A DNA stretch of 64,000 bases from Treponema sp. OMZ 798 (GTDB lineage Bacteria > Spirochaetota > Spirochaetia > Treponematales > Treponemataceae): the NCBI RefSeq assembly GCF_024181385.1, contig NZ_CP051305.1, positions 930,001 through 994,000 on the forward strand. Direction: 5' to 3'. The notes under the pieces were generated by a model. The model was not told the origin of the DNA. It searched no databases and saw only the letters and a program-made list of their open reading frames with translations. The position numbers were made by a program, and so were the translations under genes. Position 1 is the stretch's first letter, and every line of letters starts with the position of its first letter. This document shows positions 44,134-52,961 of the stretch, in pieces.

Positions 44134-44180
44134 AAGTGTATGTAGTAAGTAAGTTCCGTACTTAAAACATACACTTTTAT
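44134..44180 (+). terminator. terminator of cassette 32
   Basis: AAGTGTATGT pairs with ACATACACTT, followed by TTAT; the loop contains AAGTTCCGTA. Confidence 0.6.
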
Positions 44181-44232
44181 TTAAAAATAAAATAAGATAT
44201 AATTAGAAGTGAAAATGCTTACAGGGTGTATA

Positions 44233-44298
44233 ATCTAACACTCGCTTCAACCTGACATTGCGGAGTAGCCGCAAATGCAGGTTAAGCGAATGTTATGT
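44233..44298 (+). other. attC 32
   Basis: R'' ATCTAAC matches own head; R' GTTATGT. Confidence 0.92.
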
Positions 44299-44326
44299 GG
44301 ATGCACCAGTGGTGCACGATTCTATA

Positions 44327-44354
44327 TTGATATATATTATTAAAATGATATAAT
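44327..44354 (+). promoter_or_regulatory. promoter of the methylase-HerA-NurA cassette
   Basis: TTGATA (44327-44332), 16-base spacer, TATAAT (44349-44354), 16 bases before the methyltransferase start. Confidence 0.6.
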
Positions 44355-44370
44355 AACAGTTGAGGTAATT

Positions 44371-45243
44371 ATGACTTGTTCGCCATTACGATATCCAGGA
44401 GGTAAATCGAAATTATATGGTTTTATCGAAGCAATTATTGCTAGTCAAGATAAAAGTATAAATACATATATTGAACCATTTGCAGGTGGAGCAGGTATTG
44501 GCATTTCTTTGCTTTTAAATGAAAAAGTTGAAAATATTATTATAAATGATTTGAATAAAGGTGTTTATTCATTTTGGAGGGCTATTTGTACAGAGACGGA
44601 TAAATTTCTAAGTCTTTTAGAAAAAACTTCTATAAATAAAGAAACCTATTTAATACAAAAAAACATATATCAATCTTCAAATAAATATTCCTTAGAATAT
44701 GGATTTTCAACATTCTTCTTAAATCGGACAAATTATTCAGGGATACTTGATAGTGGACCTATTGGTGGTATGGAACAGACCGGAAATTTCAAGATGGATG
44801 CACGCTACAATAAAGACATTCTTGCCGAAAAAATAAAAAAAATATCAAAATATAAGCATAATATCAAAATATACAATAAAGATATCATAATTTTTAATAA
44901 TACTATTGTAACTAAAACAAATAATGCATTTGTTTATTATGATCCACCATATTATATAAAAGGTAAAAATTTGTATACAAATTTCTTAGAACATACGGAT
45001 CATATAAATATTCATAATTCTATAAAATCTGTAAAACAACCTTGGATATTGACTTATGATAATGCGAGTGAAATTGCAAGTATCTATAAGGATTCAAAGG
45101 CTTATGAGTTTACATTATCCTATTCTGTGAATTCGAAAAATGTGCGTAAAGCAACGGAATTAATGTATATGAGTGATTCAAATTTTATAAAAGCTATTCC
45201 AACTACTATTCTTAATAAGATAAATTTAAAAGAGAGGAGATAA
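44371..45243 (+). CDS. D12-class N6-adenine DNA methyltransferase (Dam-like)
   Basis: The 290-residue enzyme has the alpha-class order: N-terminal PLRYPGGKSKLY, AdoMet motif I YIEPFAGGAGIG (about residues 34-45), then the catalytic motif YYDPPYY (about residue 188). It should methylate adenine in a short DNA site such as GATC, but the site is not deducible. It is directly followed by herA (two bases apart) in one operon. Confidence 0.9.
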   Translation: MTCSPLRYPGGKSKLYGFIEAIIASQDKSINTYIEPFAGGAGIGISLLLNEKVENIIINDLNKGVYSFWRAICTETDKFLSLLEKTSINKETYLIQKNIYQSSNKYSLEYGFSTFFLNRTNYSGILDSGPIGGMEQTGNFKMDARYNKDILAEKIKKISKYKHNIKIYNKDIIIFNNTIVTKTNNAFVYYDPPYYIKGKNLYTNFLEHTDHINIHNSIKSVKQPWILTYDNASEIASIYKDSKAYEFTLSYSVNSKNVRKATELMYMSDSNFIKAIPTTILNKINLKERR

Positions 45244-45245
45244 AG

Positions 45246-47321
45246 ATGGATATTGTTAGTCAGGTATCAAATCAAGATTCTTTGGTAAAATTGGTACAAA
45301 AAGGAAATGAAATTGGAAGAATATTTTCAATTGATTATGAGAATGCCCTTGTATTGACAAATGATATGTGGAAAAGAAAAGTAAATGGTGTTCCTCAAAA
45401 TTCTTTTTTAATTGCTACAAACATAAATCCTGACAATTATTCAAAGCAAGCTCCCTTTGATAAAGAGATTATTCTTCTTAGGGTTATAGGTTCATGCAAA
45501 TTACCTCAAGATGATGATAATATTAGAACAAAACTTGATTCTATTCAGGATGCAACTTCTTTTGTAGATAATACTCAAACATTTGATAAGCTTACACAAA
45601 ATATGCTTCAGTTCAGTGGCTTAGAATGTAGGGTTCTTGGAACTTTCTATATGAAAAATCAAGAATTACAACTTGGTTCTGACATTGAGAATTTTTCAAC
45701 TTCTTTGACACAAAGAGTTTATTTACCTAAGGGAGATGCACTAAATACAATTGTAAACTATGTAGATCCAATACGAAAAAACAAATCAAAAGAAGATTTT
45801 AAGAATCTTGGAATAACAAGTGAAGTAAAAACATTTAAAATAGGAACGGTCCGCTATACATCATCAGATAGGTTACAACGAAGTGATACAGAAATTAAAG
45901 TACCAGTTGAAATTCAACCTTCAGATTTTTTATCTCGAAGAACTGCTGTGCTTGGAATGACAAGAACAGGTAAATCTAATATGGTGAAGCAAACAGTTTC
46001 TGTTGTAAAAGATATTTCGAATAAATCGAATTTTCCTATAGGACAATTAATTTTTGATATAAATGGCGAATATGCAAATGCTAACAACCAAGATCATGGT
46101 GCAATTTCTGATATTTTTAAAAGTGATTGTGTTCGTTATCGTATGATAAAAACTGAAGGATTCGAATCTTTGCTTATTAATTTCTATGAACAGCTGGAAG
46201 ACGGTTTCCTAATTATTTCCGATAAAATAAATGAAGAAAAAATAAGTTCTGCTCAAGATATAAAAACTTTTGCCAATGGAATGTCATTTGAAAAACCTGA
46301 AACTGGGGATTTAAGTGGTAGTAATCGTTATAATGTTAAGATAACAATTTACAAATGTTTATTAAAAGTTGCCGGCTTTGAAACTGAAAATACTACTAAA
46401 ATTTCATTTAGTGCAAATCCTAAAATTAAATGTATACAATCGTTTGGTAAAAACATAAATGAATACGCACTTGGACAAGGAAAGACACAAGCAGAAGTTG
46501 AGAATGAATTAAAAAAGATAAAAGAACCCATTAGTATAAATGATGCTCTTTTCTGGTTTATTAAATTACGAGAAAATGCCCAGAAACTTGCAGATTCTAT
46601 AAATAAAGAAAATAAAGGTTCAGAAATAAAAAAATTATGGTATGAGGTATTGCCTTCATCTTCAAAAGATAAATTATGGCTTGATGATGTTGATATTGCA
46701 ATGCTAAACATGATTGTTAAAAAGAATTCAACAGGTACAGCAATGTTTGGTTATAAAGCTTTATTGTCTTCAAAAGATTATCATACTTCATCAAGAAATT
46801 CGGATGTTAAAGAAGAAATCTATAATCATTTAGCTAACGGTAAGATTGTTATACTTGATTTATCAGTAGGGAAAGCTAATCTCAGAGAAAAGATAAGTCA
46901 AGATTTAGCCAAATATATTTTTAATAAATCAATGGATATTTTTACAAATAATCTCACTCCTCCAAATATTATGATTTTTATAGAAGAAGCTCATAACCTT
47001 ATAGGTAAACGTATGGAGTTAACTGAAACTTGGCCCCGCGTTGCAAAAGAAGGGGCAAAATATAAAATAGGTCTTGTTTATGCAACTCAAGAAGTGTCAT
47101 CTGTGCATCCAAATATATTGGCAAATACAGAAAACTGGTTTGTAACTCATCTTAATAGTGAAAATGAGATACGTGAACTTGCCAAATTCTATGATTTTTC
47201 TGATTTTAGTAAATCTCTTATACGAGCCCAAGATGTTGGCTTTGCTCGGGTAAAAACACTTTCAAGTTCATTTGTTGTTCCAGTTCAAATTGATAAATTT
47301 GATCCTGCTCAATGGAGATAA
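45246..47321 (+). CDS. HerA-family ATPase/translocase
   Basis: The 691-residue protein has an N-terminal HAS-barrel-like part, Walker A LGMTRTGKSN (residues 236-245), Walker B IMIFIEEAHNL (about 575-585) and a C-terminal segment with ATQEVSSVHPNILANTENWF, as in HerA/FtsK-like hexameric motors. HerA translocates DNA and works with NurA nuclease. Gap to nurA is three bases. AGGAGA precedes the ATG. Confidence 0.88.
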   Translation: MDIVSQVSNQDSLVKLVQKGNEIGRIFSIDYENALVLTNDMWKRKVNGVPQNSFLIATNINPDNYSKQAPFDKEIILLRVIGSCKLPQDDDNIRTKLDSIQDATSFVDNTQTFDKLTQNMLQFSGLECRVLGTFYMKNQELQLGSDIENFSTSLTQRVYLPKGDALNTIVNYVDPIRKNKSKEDFKNLGITSEVKTFKIGTVRYTSSDRLQRSDTEIKVPVEIQPSDFLSRRTAVLGMTRTGKSNMVKQTVSVVKDISNKSNFPIGQLIFDINGEYANANNQDHGAISDIFKSDCVRYRMIKTEGFESLLINFYEQLEDGFLIISDKINEEKISSAQDIKTFANGMSFEKPETGDLSGSNRYNVKITIYKCLLKVAGFETENTTKISFSANPKIKCIQSFGKNINEYALGQGKTQAEVENELKKIKEPISINDALFWFIKLRENAQKLADSINKENKGSEIKKLWYEVLPSSSKDKLWLDDVDIAMLNMIVKKNSTGTAMFGYKALLSSKDYHTSSRNSDVKEEIYNHLANGKIVILDLSVGKANLREKISQDLAKYIFNKSMDIFTNNLTPPNIMIFIEEAHNLIGKRMELTETWPRVAKEGAKYKIGLVYATQEVSSVHPNILANTENWFVTHLNSENEIRELAKFYDFSDFSKSLIRAQDVGFARVKTLSSSFVVPVQIDKFDPAQWR

Positions 47322-47324
47322 TAG

Positions 47325-48761
47325 ATGCCATACGAAAAAGAAATCGCTAATAAAACATCGCATATAGATATAGTCAAAAATCCTGACGTTCAAGATTTTT
47401 TGAAAAGATGTCATAAAATAGATTATCCTGAAGATAAAGAGAAAAAAACAATTTCTCAGATTTTTTCAAATCCATGGAAATCTCATTTTAAAAAACCGCA
47501 AAATATTATTTCAATAGATGGAAGTCTTTACGAGTCAAGTATAACAGAAAAATTTCCAAGCAGAAAAATTGGATTTATAAAAATTGGAGTTGTTCTTTTA
47601 AAATGTGAATTACTTGAAAATATGAGGCAAGATGCTCCATTTATTGATCCATTCGAAGTTGCAAAATTTAAGGAGAATAATGAATCTTATACATTAATTC
47701 TTCCAAGCGCGAATATTGTATATGATAATTGTGAAGATGTTCAAGAAAGTTTCAGAAGGGCTTTAGATGAACAGTTTGATAAATTTCGTTCAGAAAAGAA
47801 TAATTCTGACTCAAGTCTTCGAATGACACTTTTTAAGCTTGCTTCATTTTCAGAAGGAAGTTCATCTGAAATTATAAAACTTTCCAAATGTCCATGCTGT
47901 GAAAAGTATGAAAATATTGTTGTGTCGTATGCAGAAATCAAGAGTAAAGGGTATTCAAGTTGCCCTCATTGTGGTAAGCCTTTGTATGTTACGGATATTC
48001 TGCGAGTTTGGGAACAAGTAGAAGGCATGATATCAAATATTTCCGCAATGACAAGAACAATGAATGTAGTAGAAAGATTAATTGCTATACATTATATTCG
48101 CACAATTGTTGAAAAGTCCCCTGAATCATATACAGAAGCATTAGAAAATATTTGTTTTTTCATAGATGGACCTCTTGCAATTTTTGGTGAACCAGCAAAG
48201 TTACATTCCTGCATTATGAAATATTTAGAAAAGATTAATATAGAAATGAGAAAGCATGGAAAAACAGATATTTTGATGATGGGAATTCAGAAAAGTGGCG
48301 CCGTAAATGATTTTTTTGAAAATATAAAAGAATTTGTTCCAAATAATTCTATTTATTCACTAACAGATGATTATAGAGATAAATATATAAATTTCGAAAA
48401 AAAGCCAAAATCAAGTAATACATATGGTGCTGAAACATATTTTGGGCAGGATTTTTTATATAAAAGCAAATCTGGAAAAGTATTTGTTTTTAATGCTCCT
48501 TATCCATGGTTAAGTAAATCATCTGTTCAAAATTTCTCTTTGGAAAAAGCAAATATAATGAACTATAAAAATATTGAAGTTTATACGAATCTATTAAACG
48601 ATTTTGAATGTGAATTGTTTGAAAATTCTCTTATTCCAACGGTTTTGGCTCATAAATATACGGCAATTAGCTTGGCTCCAGGAAGTAAAGTATTAGATTT
48701 ACTCGCTAAAAGTAATATTCTGAATCAAGGAGCTCCTTTATTTGATAAGAAAAGCACATAA
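47325..48761 (+). CDS. NurA-family nuclease with zinc-ribbon insertion
   Basis: The 478-residue protein has NurA motifs: IISIDGSLYESS (first Asp, residue 65), FFIDGPLAIFGEP (second Asp, about residue 278) and C-terminal LAHKYTAIS. A zinc ribbon CPCC…CPHC (about residues 188-215) is inserted between them, not usual in the archaeal proteins. NurA is a nuclease that needs HerA. The TAA stop lies in attC 33. Confidence 0.82.
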   Translation: MPYEKEIANKTSHIDIVKNPDVQDFLKRCHKIDYPEDKEKKTISQIFSNPWKSHFKKPQNIISIDGSLYESSITEKFPSRKIGFIKIGVVLLKCELLENMRQDAPFIDPFEVAKFKENNESYTLILPSANIVYDNCEDVQESFRRALDEQFDKFRSEKNNSDSSLRMTLFKLASFSEGSSSEIIKLSKCPCCEKYENIVVSYAEIKSKGYSSCPHCGKPLYVTDILRVWEQVEGMISNISAMTRTMNVVERLIAIHYIRTIVEKSPESYTEALENICFFIDGPLAIFGEPAKLHSCIMKYLEKINIEMRKHGKTDILMMGIQKSGAVNDFFENIKEFVPNNSIYSLTDDYRDKYINFEKKPKSSNTYGAETYFGQDFLYKSKSGKVFVFNAPYPWLSKSSVQNFSLEKANIMNYKNIEVYTNLLNDFECELFENSLIPTVLAHKYTAISLAPGSKVLDLLAKSNILNQGAPLFDKKST

Positions 48762-48821
48762 CACAGTTTTCAAAGCCGACAACGCAGTCGAGCTGCGTTG
48801 CGGTTTAAAACAATGTTAGAT
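48756..48821 (+). other. attC 33 (different arms)
   Basis: R'' ACATAAC matches own head GTTATGT; R' GTTAGAT. Arms GTTTT…AAAGCC pair with GGTTTAAAAC; loop stem CAACGCAG/CTGCGTTG. Unrelated in arm sequence to the common type. Confidence 0.85.
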
Positions 48822-48923
48822 TGACCTGCCTTGTGGCAGGCAGGGACGGAACCAATCAAAACAGACTTTCGACCAAAATAAAAATAATTGCAATGAAAAA
48901 AGCATTGCGAAAGGAAGGTCGAA
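48822..48923 (+). promoter_or_regulatory. class 1 structured leader (cassette 34)
   Basis: CTTTC/GAAAG (48866-48870, 48909-48913) and GCAATG/CATTGC around AAAAAAG. TTTCGACC also complements GGTCGAAA next to the start codon. Confidence 0.6.
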
Positions 48924-49403
48924 ATGAAACAAAAGAGATTAGTTTCAGTGATTGGCGCATTAGTTTTAATAATTAGTGCAGTAGCGTTAATTAGCGGTTG
49001 TCAACAGGCGAATGGTAATCAGAATAATACTAGCAGTGATTGGAGGCCTGTTTCAAACAAAAGTGATTTAGTTGGAACATGGAAGGCAATCGTTTCAGGT
49101 TCTGGCGTTGTAGAGAAAAAAATATTCTATGTGGCTTCTGATTTTTCTGGTTATTTTAAAATAGATGCGGATTATTCAATGGCAGATGCCTCATTCTTAG
49201 CTTCTGTAGGTGATGTTATATCAGGGCTGGAAGGTATAGGATTTATTGTTGTCCATGATCCGGAAAACAAGACAATCATTGCAACACAGAATTTTACATC
49301 TACAGATTTACAAGAAATGGTTTCGTTGATTAAATTGAATTCATCAAAAACGAAGATTAAATTTACTGCTGGTGAAAATTCAGTAGAATATACAAAGCAA
49401 TAA
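48924..49403 (+). CDS. lipoprotein, cassette 34
   Basis: 159 residues; signal peptide and lipobox (MKQKRLVSVIGALVLIISAVALISGC) start with the same DNA as other class 1 genes. The mature part (DLVGTWKAIVSGSGVVEKKIFYVASDFSGYFKID… IKLNSSKTKIKFTAG) looks like a small lipocalin-type barrel. Confidence 0.7.
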   Translation: MKQKRLVSVIGALVLIISAVALISGCQQANGNQNNTSSDWRPVSNKSDLVGTWKAIVSGSGVVEKKIFYVASDFSGYFKIDADYSMADASFLASVGDVISGLEGIGFIVVHDPENKTIIATQNFTSTDLQEMVSLIKLNSSKTKIKFTAGENSVEYTKQ

Positions 49404-49427
49404 GAAGTGATTAACCGATACTGATGA

Positions 49428-49466
49428 ATAGCCCACTAAATAAATAGTTCAATTTTAGTGGGCTAT
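49428..49466 (+). terminator. hairpin after cassette 34 gene
   Basis: ATAGCCCACTAAA pairs with TTTAGTGGGCTAT, 13 bp, but no T run follows. From 49470 to attC 34 nothing else is seen. Confidence 0.5.
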
Positions 49467-49637
49467 CAAAAGACAAAAAATAAGATTAATGATAAAATAA
49501 TTGCCTATGTATAATGAGGTTATCTAAGAAATAATTGCTAAGAAAATAGTGATGAAGTAAAGAAACATAAAACATAGGATTTATTGTATGAATTTTGAGG
49601 GTTGGTATTTTATTATTCTGTATGTACTATATTAAAA

Positions 49638-49728
49638 ATCTAACACGCAGTTCAAGACTGACAAAATCCGCTCTGAAGAGCGGCCGGCTAAACGCCGGTA
49701 CGTTTTGCAGCTTAACTGCACGTTAGCT
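49638..49728 (+). other. attC 34 (91 bp, different arms)
   Basis: R'' ATCTAAC matches own head; R' GTTAGCT. Arms GCAGTTCAAG/CTTAACTGC; loop with CCGCTC…GAGCGG and CCGGC…GCCGG hairpins. Confidence 0.85.
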
Positions 49729-49763
49729 GGACAGCACACTGCGATGCTATTGGAGGATTTAAA

Positions 49764-50528
49764 ATGACAAAAGATGATTTCCTATATACATATGCAAAAG
49801 AAAGGTACGAATATGAACAAGAACGAAAAAACCAATTGAATGGTATGATTTCTATCCCGCTAGGATTAATATCTATTTTATTTGCTTGCTTGACTTATTT
49901 TTTTAAAAACATTCCACCGGCAGATAGCAATGCATGCCTATTAATAATATTTTATTCTTTTTTACTAGTATCAATAATAATATTGGCAGTCTGTATATAT
50001 TTTTTTGTCATGCATCAAATCGGATATGATTATGCGTATATTCAAGATCCTAGCGTTATGCATAATTATCAAAGACAATTGTATGAGTATCATAAAAAAA
50101 ATGGTTTCATAGCAGAACAAATAGATAGATTAGTAGAAAATGAGCTTATAGAAACATTATACGATTTTTATGTAAAGGGAAGTCAAAAAAATATAAAAAA
50201 TAATGAAAAAAAAATAAAAACATATCGAAATCTAATTATGTCAATTATTATTAATATTGCATTATTTTCTTTCACATTTTTTCTTAGATTTCTGTTACCA
50301 GAAACAGTTTCTCCAGTCGTAAAAATAAATTCGGATAGACCTATAGTTTTCTCTGTTGATAATAAAATTCCTATCCAAATACAAAATCCAATTGTCATTG
50401 AAAATGAAATTCCTATTCCGATTGAGCAAAAGAATGGATATAAGGCAATAGACGCTATAACTGTAACTAATTTTGAAGATACTTGTTTTAAAGAACAAGA
50501 GTTAATAAATAATAATTTTAAGGAGTGA
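49764..50528 (+). CDS. predicted membrane protein, cassette 35
   Basis: 254 residues with three helices (MISIPLGLISILFACLTYFF; LLIIFYSFLLVSIIILAVCIYFFV; LIMSIIINIALFSFTFFLRFLL) and a soluble end. The first two flank a short loop near the N-terminus; the third lies after a soluble middle (YEYHKKNGFIAEQIDRLVENELIETLYDFYVKGSQK). The organisation resembles membrane components of small defence cassettes, but no family is assigned. GGAGGA precedes the ATG. Confidence 0.65.
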   Translation: MTKDDFLYTYAKERYEYEQERKNQLNGMISIPLGLISILFACLTYFFKNIPPADSNACLLIIFYSFLLVSIIILAVCIYFFVMHQIGYDYAYIQDPSVMHNYQRQLYEYHKKNGFIAEQIDRLVENELIETLYDFYVKGSQKNIKNNEKKIKTYRNLIMSIIINIALFSFTFFLRFLLPETVSPVVKINSDRPIVFSVDNKIPIQIQNPIVIENEIPIPIEQKNGYKAIDAITVTNFEDTCFKEQELINNNFKE

Positions 50529-50531
50529 AAA

Positions 50532-50714
50532 ATGAAAAATCAAAAAGAAAATGAAAATAACAAGAATAATGGAACTGGAAAAATTGAGAATGCCGCGAAA
50601 AAACCTGAGAGACCTCAGTTAAAGATGGTTAGAGAAGATTATAATCCTTTTGACGATTATATACAAGATAAAAAAGGAAAAAAAATTTCTAACGAAGAAA
50701 GAGGTAACAGCTAA
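50532..50714 (+). CDS. small charged protein, cassette 35
   Basis: 60 residues, rich in Asn, Lys and Glu, predicted disordered (KPERPQLKMVREDYNPFDDYIQDKKG). Three bases after the membrane protein with GGAGTG upstream, so likely its partner. The stop is in attC 35. Confidence 0.6.
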   Translation: MKNQKENENNKNNGTGKIENAAKKPERPQLKMVREDYNPFDDYIQDKKGKKISNEERGNS

Positions 50715-50774
50715 CACCCGCTTCAACCTGACATTGCGGACGAGCCGCAAATGCAGGTCAAGCGGTAGTTAGGT
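50709..50774 (+). other. attC 35
   Basis: R'' AGCTAAC matches own head GTTAGCT, an unusual 7-mer present nowhere else; R' GTTAGGT; GCGGTAGTTA variant. Confidence 0.92.
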
Positions 50775-50997
50775 TGACAAGCTAACCGCTTGCGGAAAGA
50801 CTTGTACTTAATCTGCAAATATATTAATTTGTATAGAAATTTATATATTAATAAAGTCTAAAACTGAAAATATAATTCTTAGATTTGCTAAGAATGAAAA
50901 CAGCTTAATATATGCTAAAATAAAAAGTTAGCTATGGAGTTTATTTGAAATTTGTTAAATAAATAAAAGTTTCGTTTTTCATAATTTAAGCATATGC

Positions 50998-51026
50998 TTG
51001 ACAATATATCCTTATAAATATATACT
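50998..51026 (+). promoter_or_regulatory. promoter of BrnTA cassette, copy 2
   Basis: TTGACA, 17, TATACT; identical to copy 1. Confidence 0.75.
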
Positions 51027-51043
51027 TTTGATAGGGATATTTT

Positions 51044-51358
51044 ATGGGTAAAACTGTTATAAGTGAAAATCGTCGTTTTGAATGGGATGAAGAAAAGAAT
51101 GAAATCAACTGTAAAAAACATGGTTTCGGGTTTGAAGAGATAACGGATGTCTTTGATGATCCATATTTTCTTGTCCGATATGATAAAAATCATTCTGTTG
51201 ATGAAGAAAGATGGAATGGTATAGGTTGTATAAATGGAATGTTGGTTCTTGTAACTACTTTTACGGAACGTGAACGAATTAGAATTATTTCAGCTCAAAG
51301 AGCAGATAATGATTTGAAGGAGGTCTATTATGATTACATCAAAAAAATTAACGGCTGA
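51044..51358 (+). CDS. brnT: BrnT family toxin, copy 2
   Basis: Identical in protein and flanking DNA to the 15910 copy. It is the first gene of cassette 36, here between the membrane-protein cassette 35 and the glycine-rich/PIN cassette 37. Confidence 0.88.
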   Translation: MGKTVISENRRFEWDEEKNEINCKKHGFGFEEITDVFDDPYFLVRYDKNHSVDEERWNGIGCINGMLVLVTTFTERERIRIISAQRADNDLKEVYYDYIKKING

Positions 51359-51602
51359 ACGAATTGCAGAAATTGAGAAATTCCCTATTACCTATGATGA
51401 AGATTCTCCGAAATTCTCAAAGGAAGAATTACAGGAATTTGTTCCGTATCATAAAGAGTATTTCGACATAACACCAAAAAAGGTATCAATTTCATTTAAA
51501 ATTGATGCTGATATTCTTGCAATGATGAAGGCAACTGGTAAAGGTTATCAGACAAGAATAAACAAATGTCTTAGAGATGCTGTTTTCGAAGGTAGATTTT
51601 AA
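51330..51602 (+). CDS. brnA: BrnA-like antitoxin, copy 2
   Basis: Identical to the 16196 copy; overlaps brnT by 29 bases. Confidence 0.87.
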   Translation: MITSKKLTAERIAEIEKFPITYDEDSPKFSKEELQEFVPYHKEYFDITPKKVSISFKIDADILAMMKATGKGYQTRINKCLRDAVFEGRF

Positions 51603-51667
51603 CCTAACACCCGCTTCAACCTGACATTGCGGACAAGCCGCAAATGCAGGTTAAGCGAATGTTAGGT
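51602..51667 (+). other. attC 36
   Basis: R'' ACCTAAC matches own head; R' GTTAGGT; same loop as attC 1. Confidence 0.92.
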
Positions 51668-51748
51668 TGACCTGCCTAAAGGCAGGCAGGTGCGGAACCG
51701 ACCTATAACATTTATTTCGATCTAAAAATAAATTTATAGGAGATTGTG
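51668..51748 (+). promoter_or_regulatory. class 2 structured leader (cassette 37)
   Basis: Identical to the cassette 6 leader. Confidence 0.65.
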
Positions 51749-52066
51749 ATGGAGAAAGAAGATGATAAACTTGCTGAAAAACTTGCAGCAGGTACTGGAG
51801 CCGCATTGGGTGCTGGAGGTGCAATAGCAGGAGCTGGGGCTGCAATCACGGCAGCAGGTACTGGAGCAGGAGCAGCTGCAATAACATCAGGATTAGCTGC
51901 AGTAGGCGGTTCAATGTTGGGAGGAATTGCTCTTGTTGCGGCTGCCCCCGTAGCAGCTGCAGTTGGATTAGGAGCTGCAGGGTATGGAATTGCGAAATCC
52001 ATAAAAAATAAAAAGAAATTGGAAGAGGAAAACAGAAAACTTAGAGAAGAACTCTCTAAAAGATAA
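51749..52066 (+). CDS. glycine/alanine-rich membrane protein, copy 2
   Basis: Identical to 19773-20090. The full three-gene cassette (about 1.3 kb) is duplicated here. Confidence 0.7.
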   Translation: MEKEDDKLAEKLAAGTGAALGAGGAIAGAGAAITAAGTGAGAAAITSGLAAVGGSMLGGIALVAAAPVAAAVGLGAAGYGIAKSIKNKKKLEEENRKLREELSKR

Positions 52067-52162
52067 GGTCATAGTTAAAAACTCAGGTTAGATTTTTACA
52101 GATGACTAGTGGGTATTTTATCAGCTTTTATTTATAAATGGCATATAAAATATGTAGTAAAT

Positions 52163-52208
52163 TAAACCAAAGTGCAACCTTTAAAAACTTTAGTTTTTAG
52201 AGGTTGCC
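52163..52208 (+). terminator. terminator, copy 2
   Basis: Same 14-bp stem as at 20187. Confidence 0.6.
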
Positions 52209-52213
52209 ATAAA

Positions 52214-52236
52214 ATTCATTATGAATGTATTATAAT
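52214..52236 (+). promoter_or_regulatory. promoter/operator of PIN toxin pair, copy 2
   Basis: ATTCATTATGAAT dyad plus TATAAT, as at 20238. Confidence 0.5.
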
Positions 52237-52253
52237 GGAAAAAGGAGGGAAAT

Positions 52254-52538
52254 ATGTCTGATGCAATGATAAATCTATCAAAAAAACAATCTTATCAAGT
52301 TCCATATGAAGTTTTGGAAAAAAGACTTGAATCCATTCCTGTTGAATTTCTTTCAGATGTTTCTGATTTTTTTGATTTACTGGATTACAAAATAAGTGTC
52401 ATAAAATCTAAAGAGAAAGATAAACTCTCAACTGAAGCAGGAATGGATTTATTGAAACAAATTACAGGTTGTGTTTCTTCAGATATAACTATTGAAGATG
52501 CCAAATCAGAGTATTTTTCTAAAAAATATGAATCATAA
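52254..52538 (+). CDS. putative antitoxin of PIN toxin, copy 2
   Basis: Identical to 20278-20562, two bases before the PIN toxin gene. Confidence 0.65.
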   Translation: MSDAMINLSKKQSYQVPYEVLEKRLESIPVEFLSDVSDFFDLLDYKISVIKSKEKDKLSTEAGMDLLKQITGCVSSDITIEDAKSEYFSKKYES

Positions 52539-52540
52539 GT

Positions 52541-52954
52541 ATGAAAATATTAATTGATACAAATATTATTCTTGATATTGTTCAAAATAGAAAACAATTC
52601 TTTGATGCATCAAATCAAATTTTTAAAGATTGTATTTGTAAAAAACACGCCGGTTTTATTACAGCTCATTCAATTTCCGATGTATTCTTTATTTCCAGAA
52701 AATCTCATAATATTGAAAGCAGGAAAAGTATAATAAAACTACTTTGTAATTTTTTTACAATTTTATCAGAAAGAAAAGAAGATTTTCTTGCTTTTGTAGA
52801 CAATGCAGACTGGAATGATTTGGAAGATGCACTTCAAATGAAATGCTCGGGAAATGCAAATCTGGATTATATCATTACACGAGATGGTGAAAATGGATTT
52901 AGGAATTCTCCTGTCAAAATAATTAGTCCGGAAGATTTCTTAAATCTAAAATAG
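52541..52954 (+). CDS. PIN domain toxin, copy 2
   Basis: Identical to 20565-20978. Confidence 0.85.
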   Translation: MKILIDTNIILDIVQNRKQFFDASNQIFKDCICKKHAGFITAHSISDVFFISRKSHNIESRKSIIKLLCNFFTILSERKEDFLAFVDNADWNDLEDALQMKCSGNANLDYIITRDGENGFRNSPVKIISPEDFLNLK

Positions 52955-52961
52955 AAATAAT

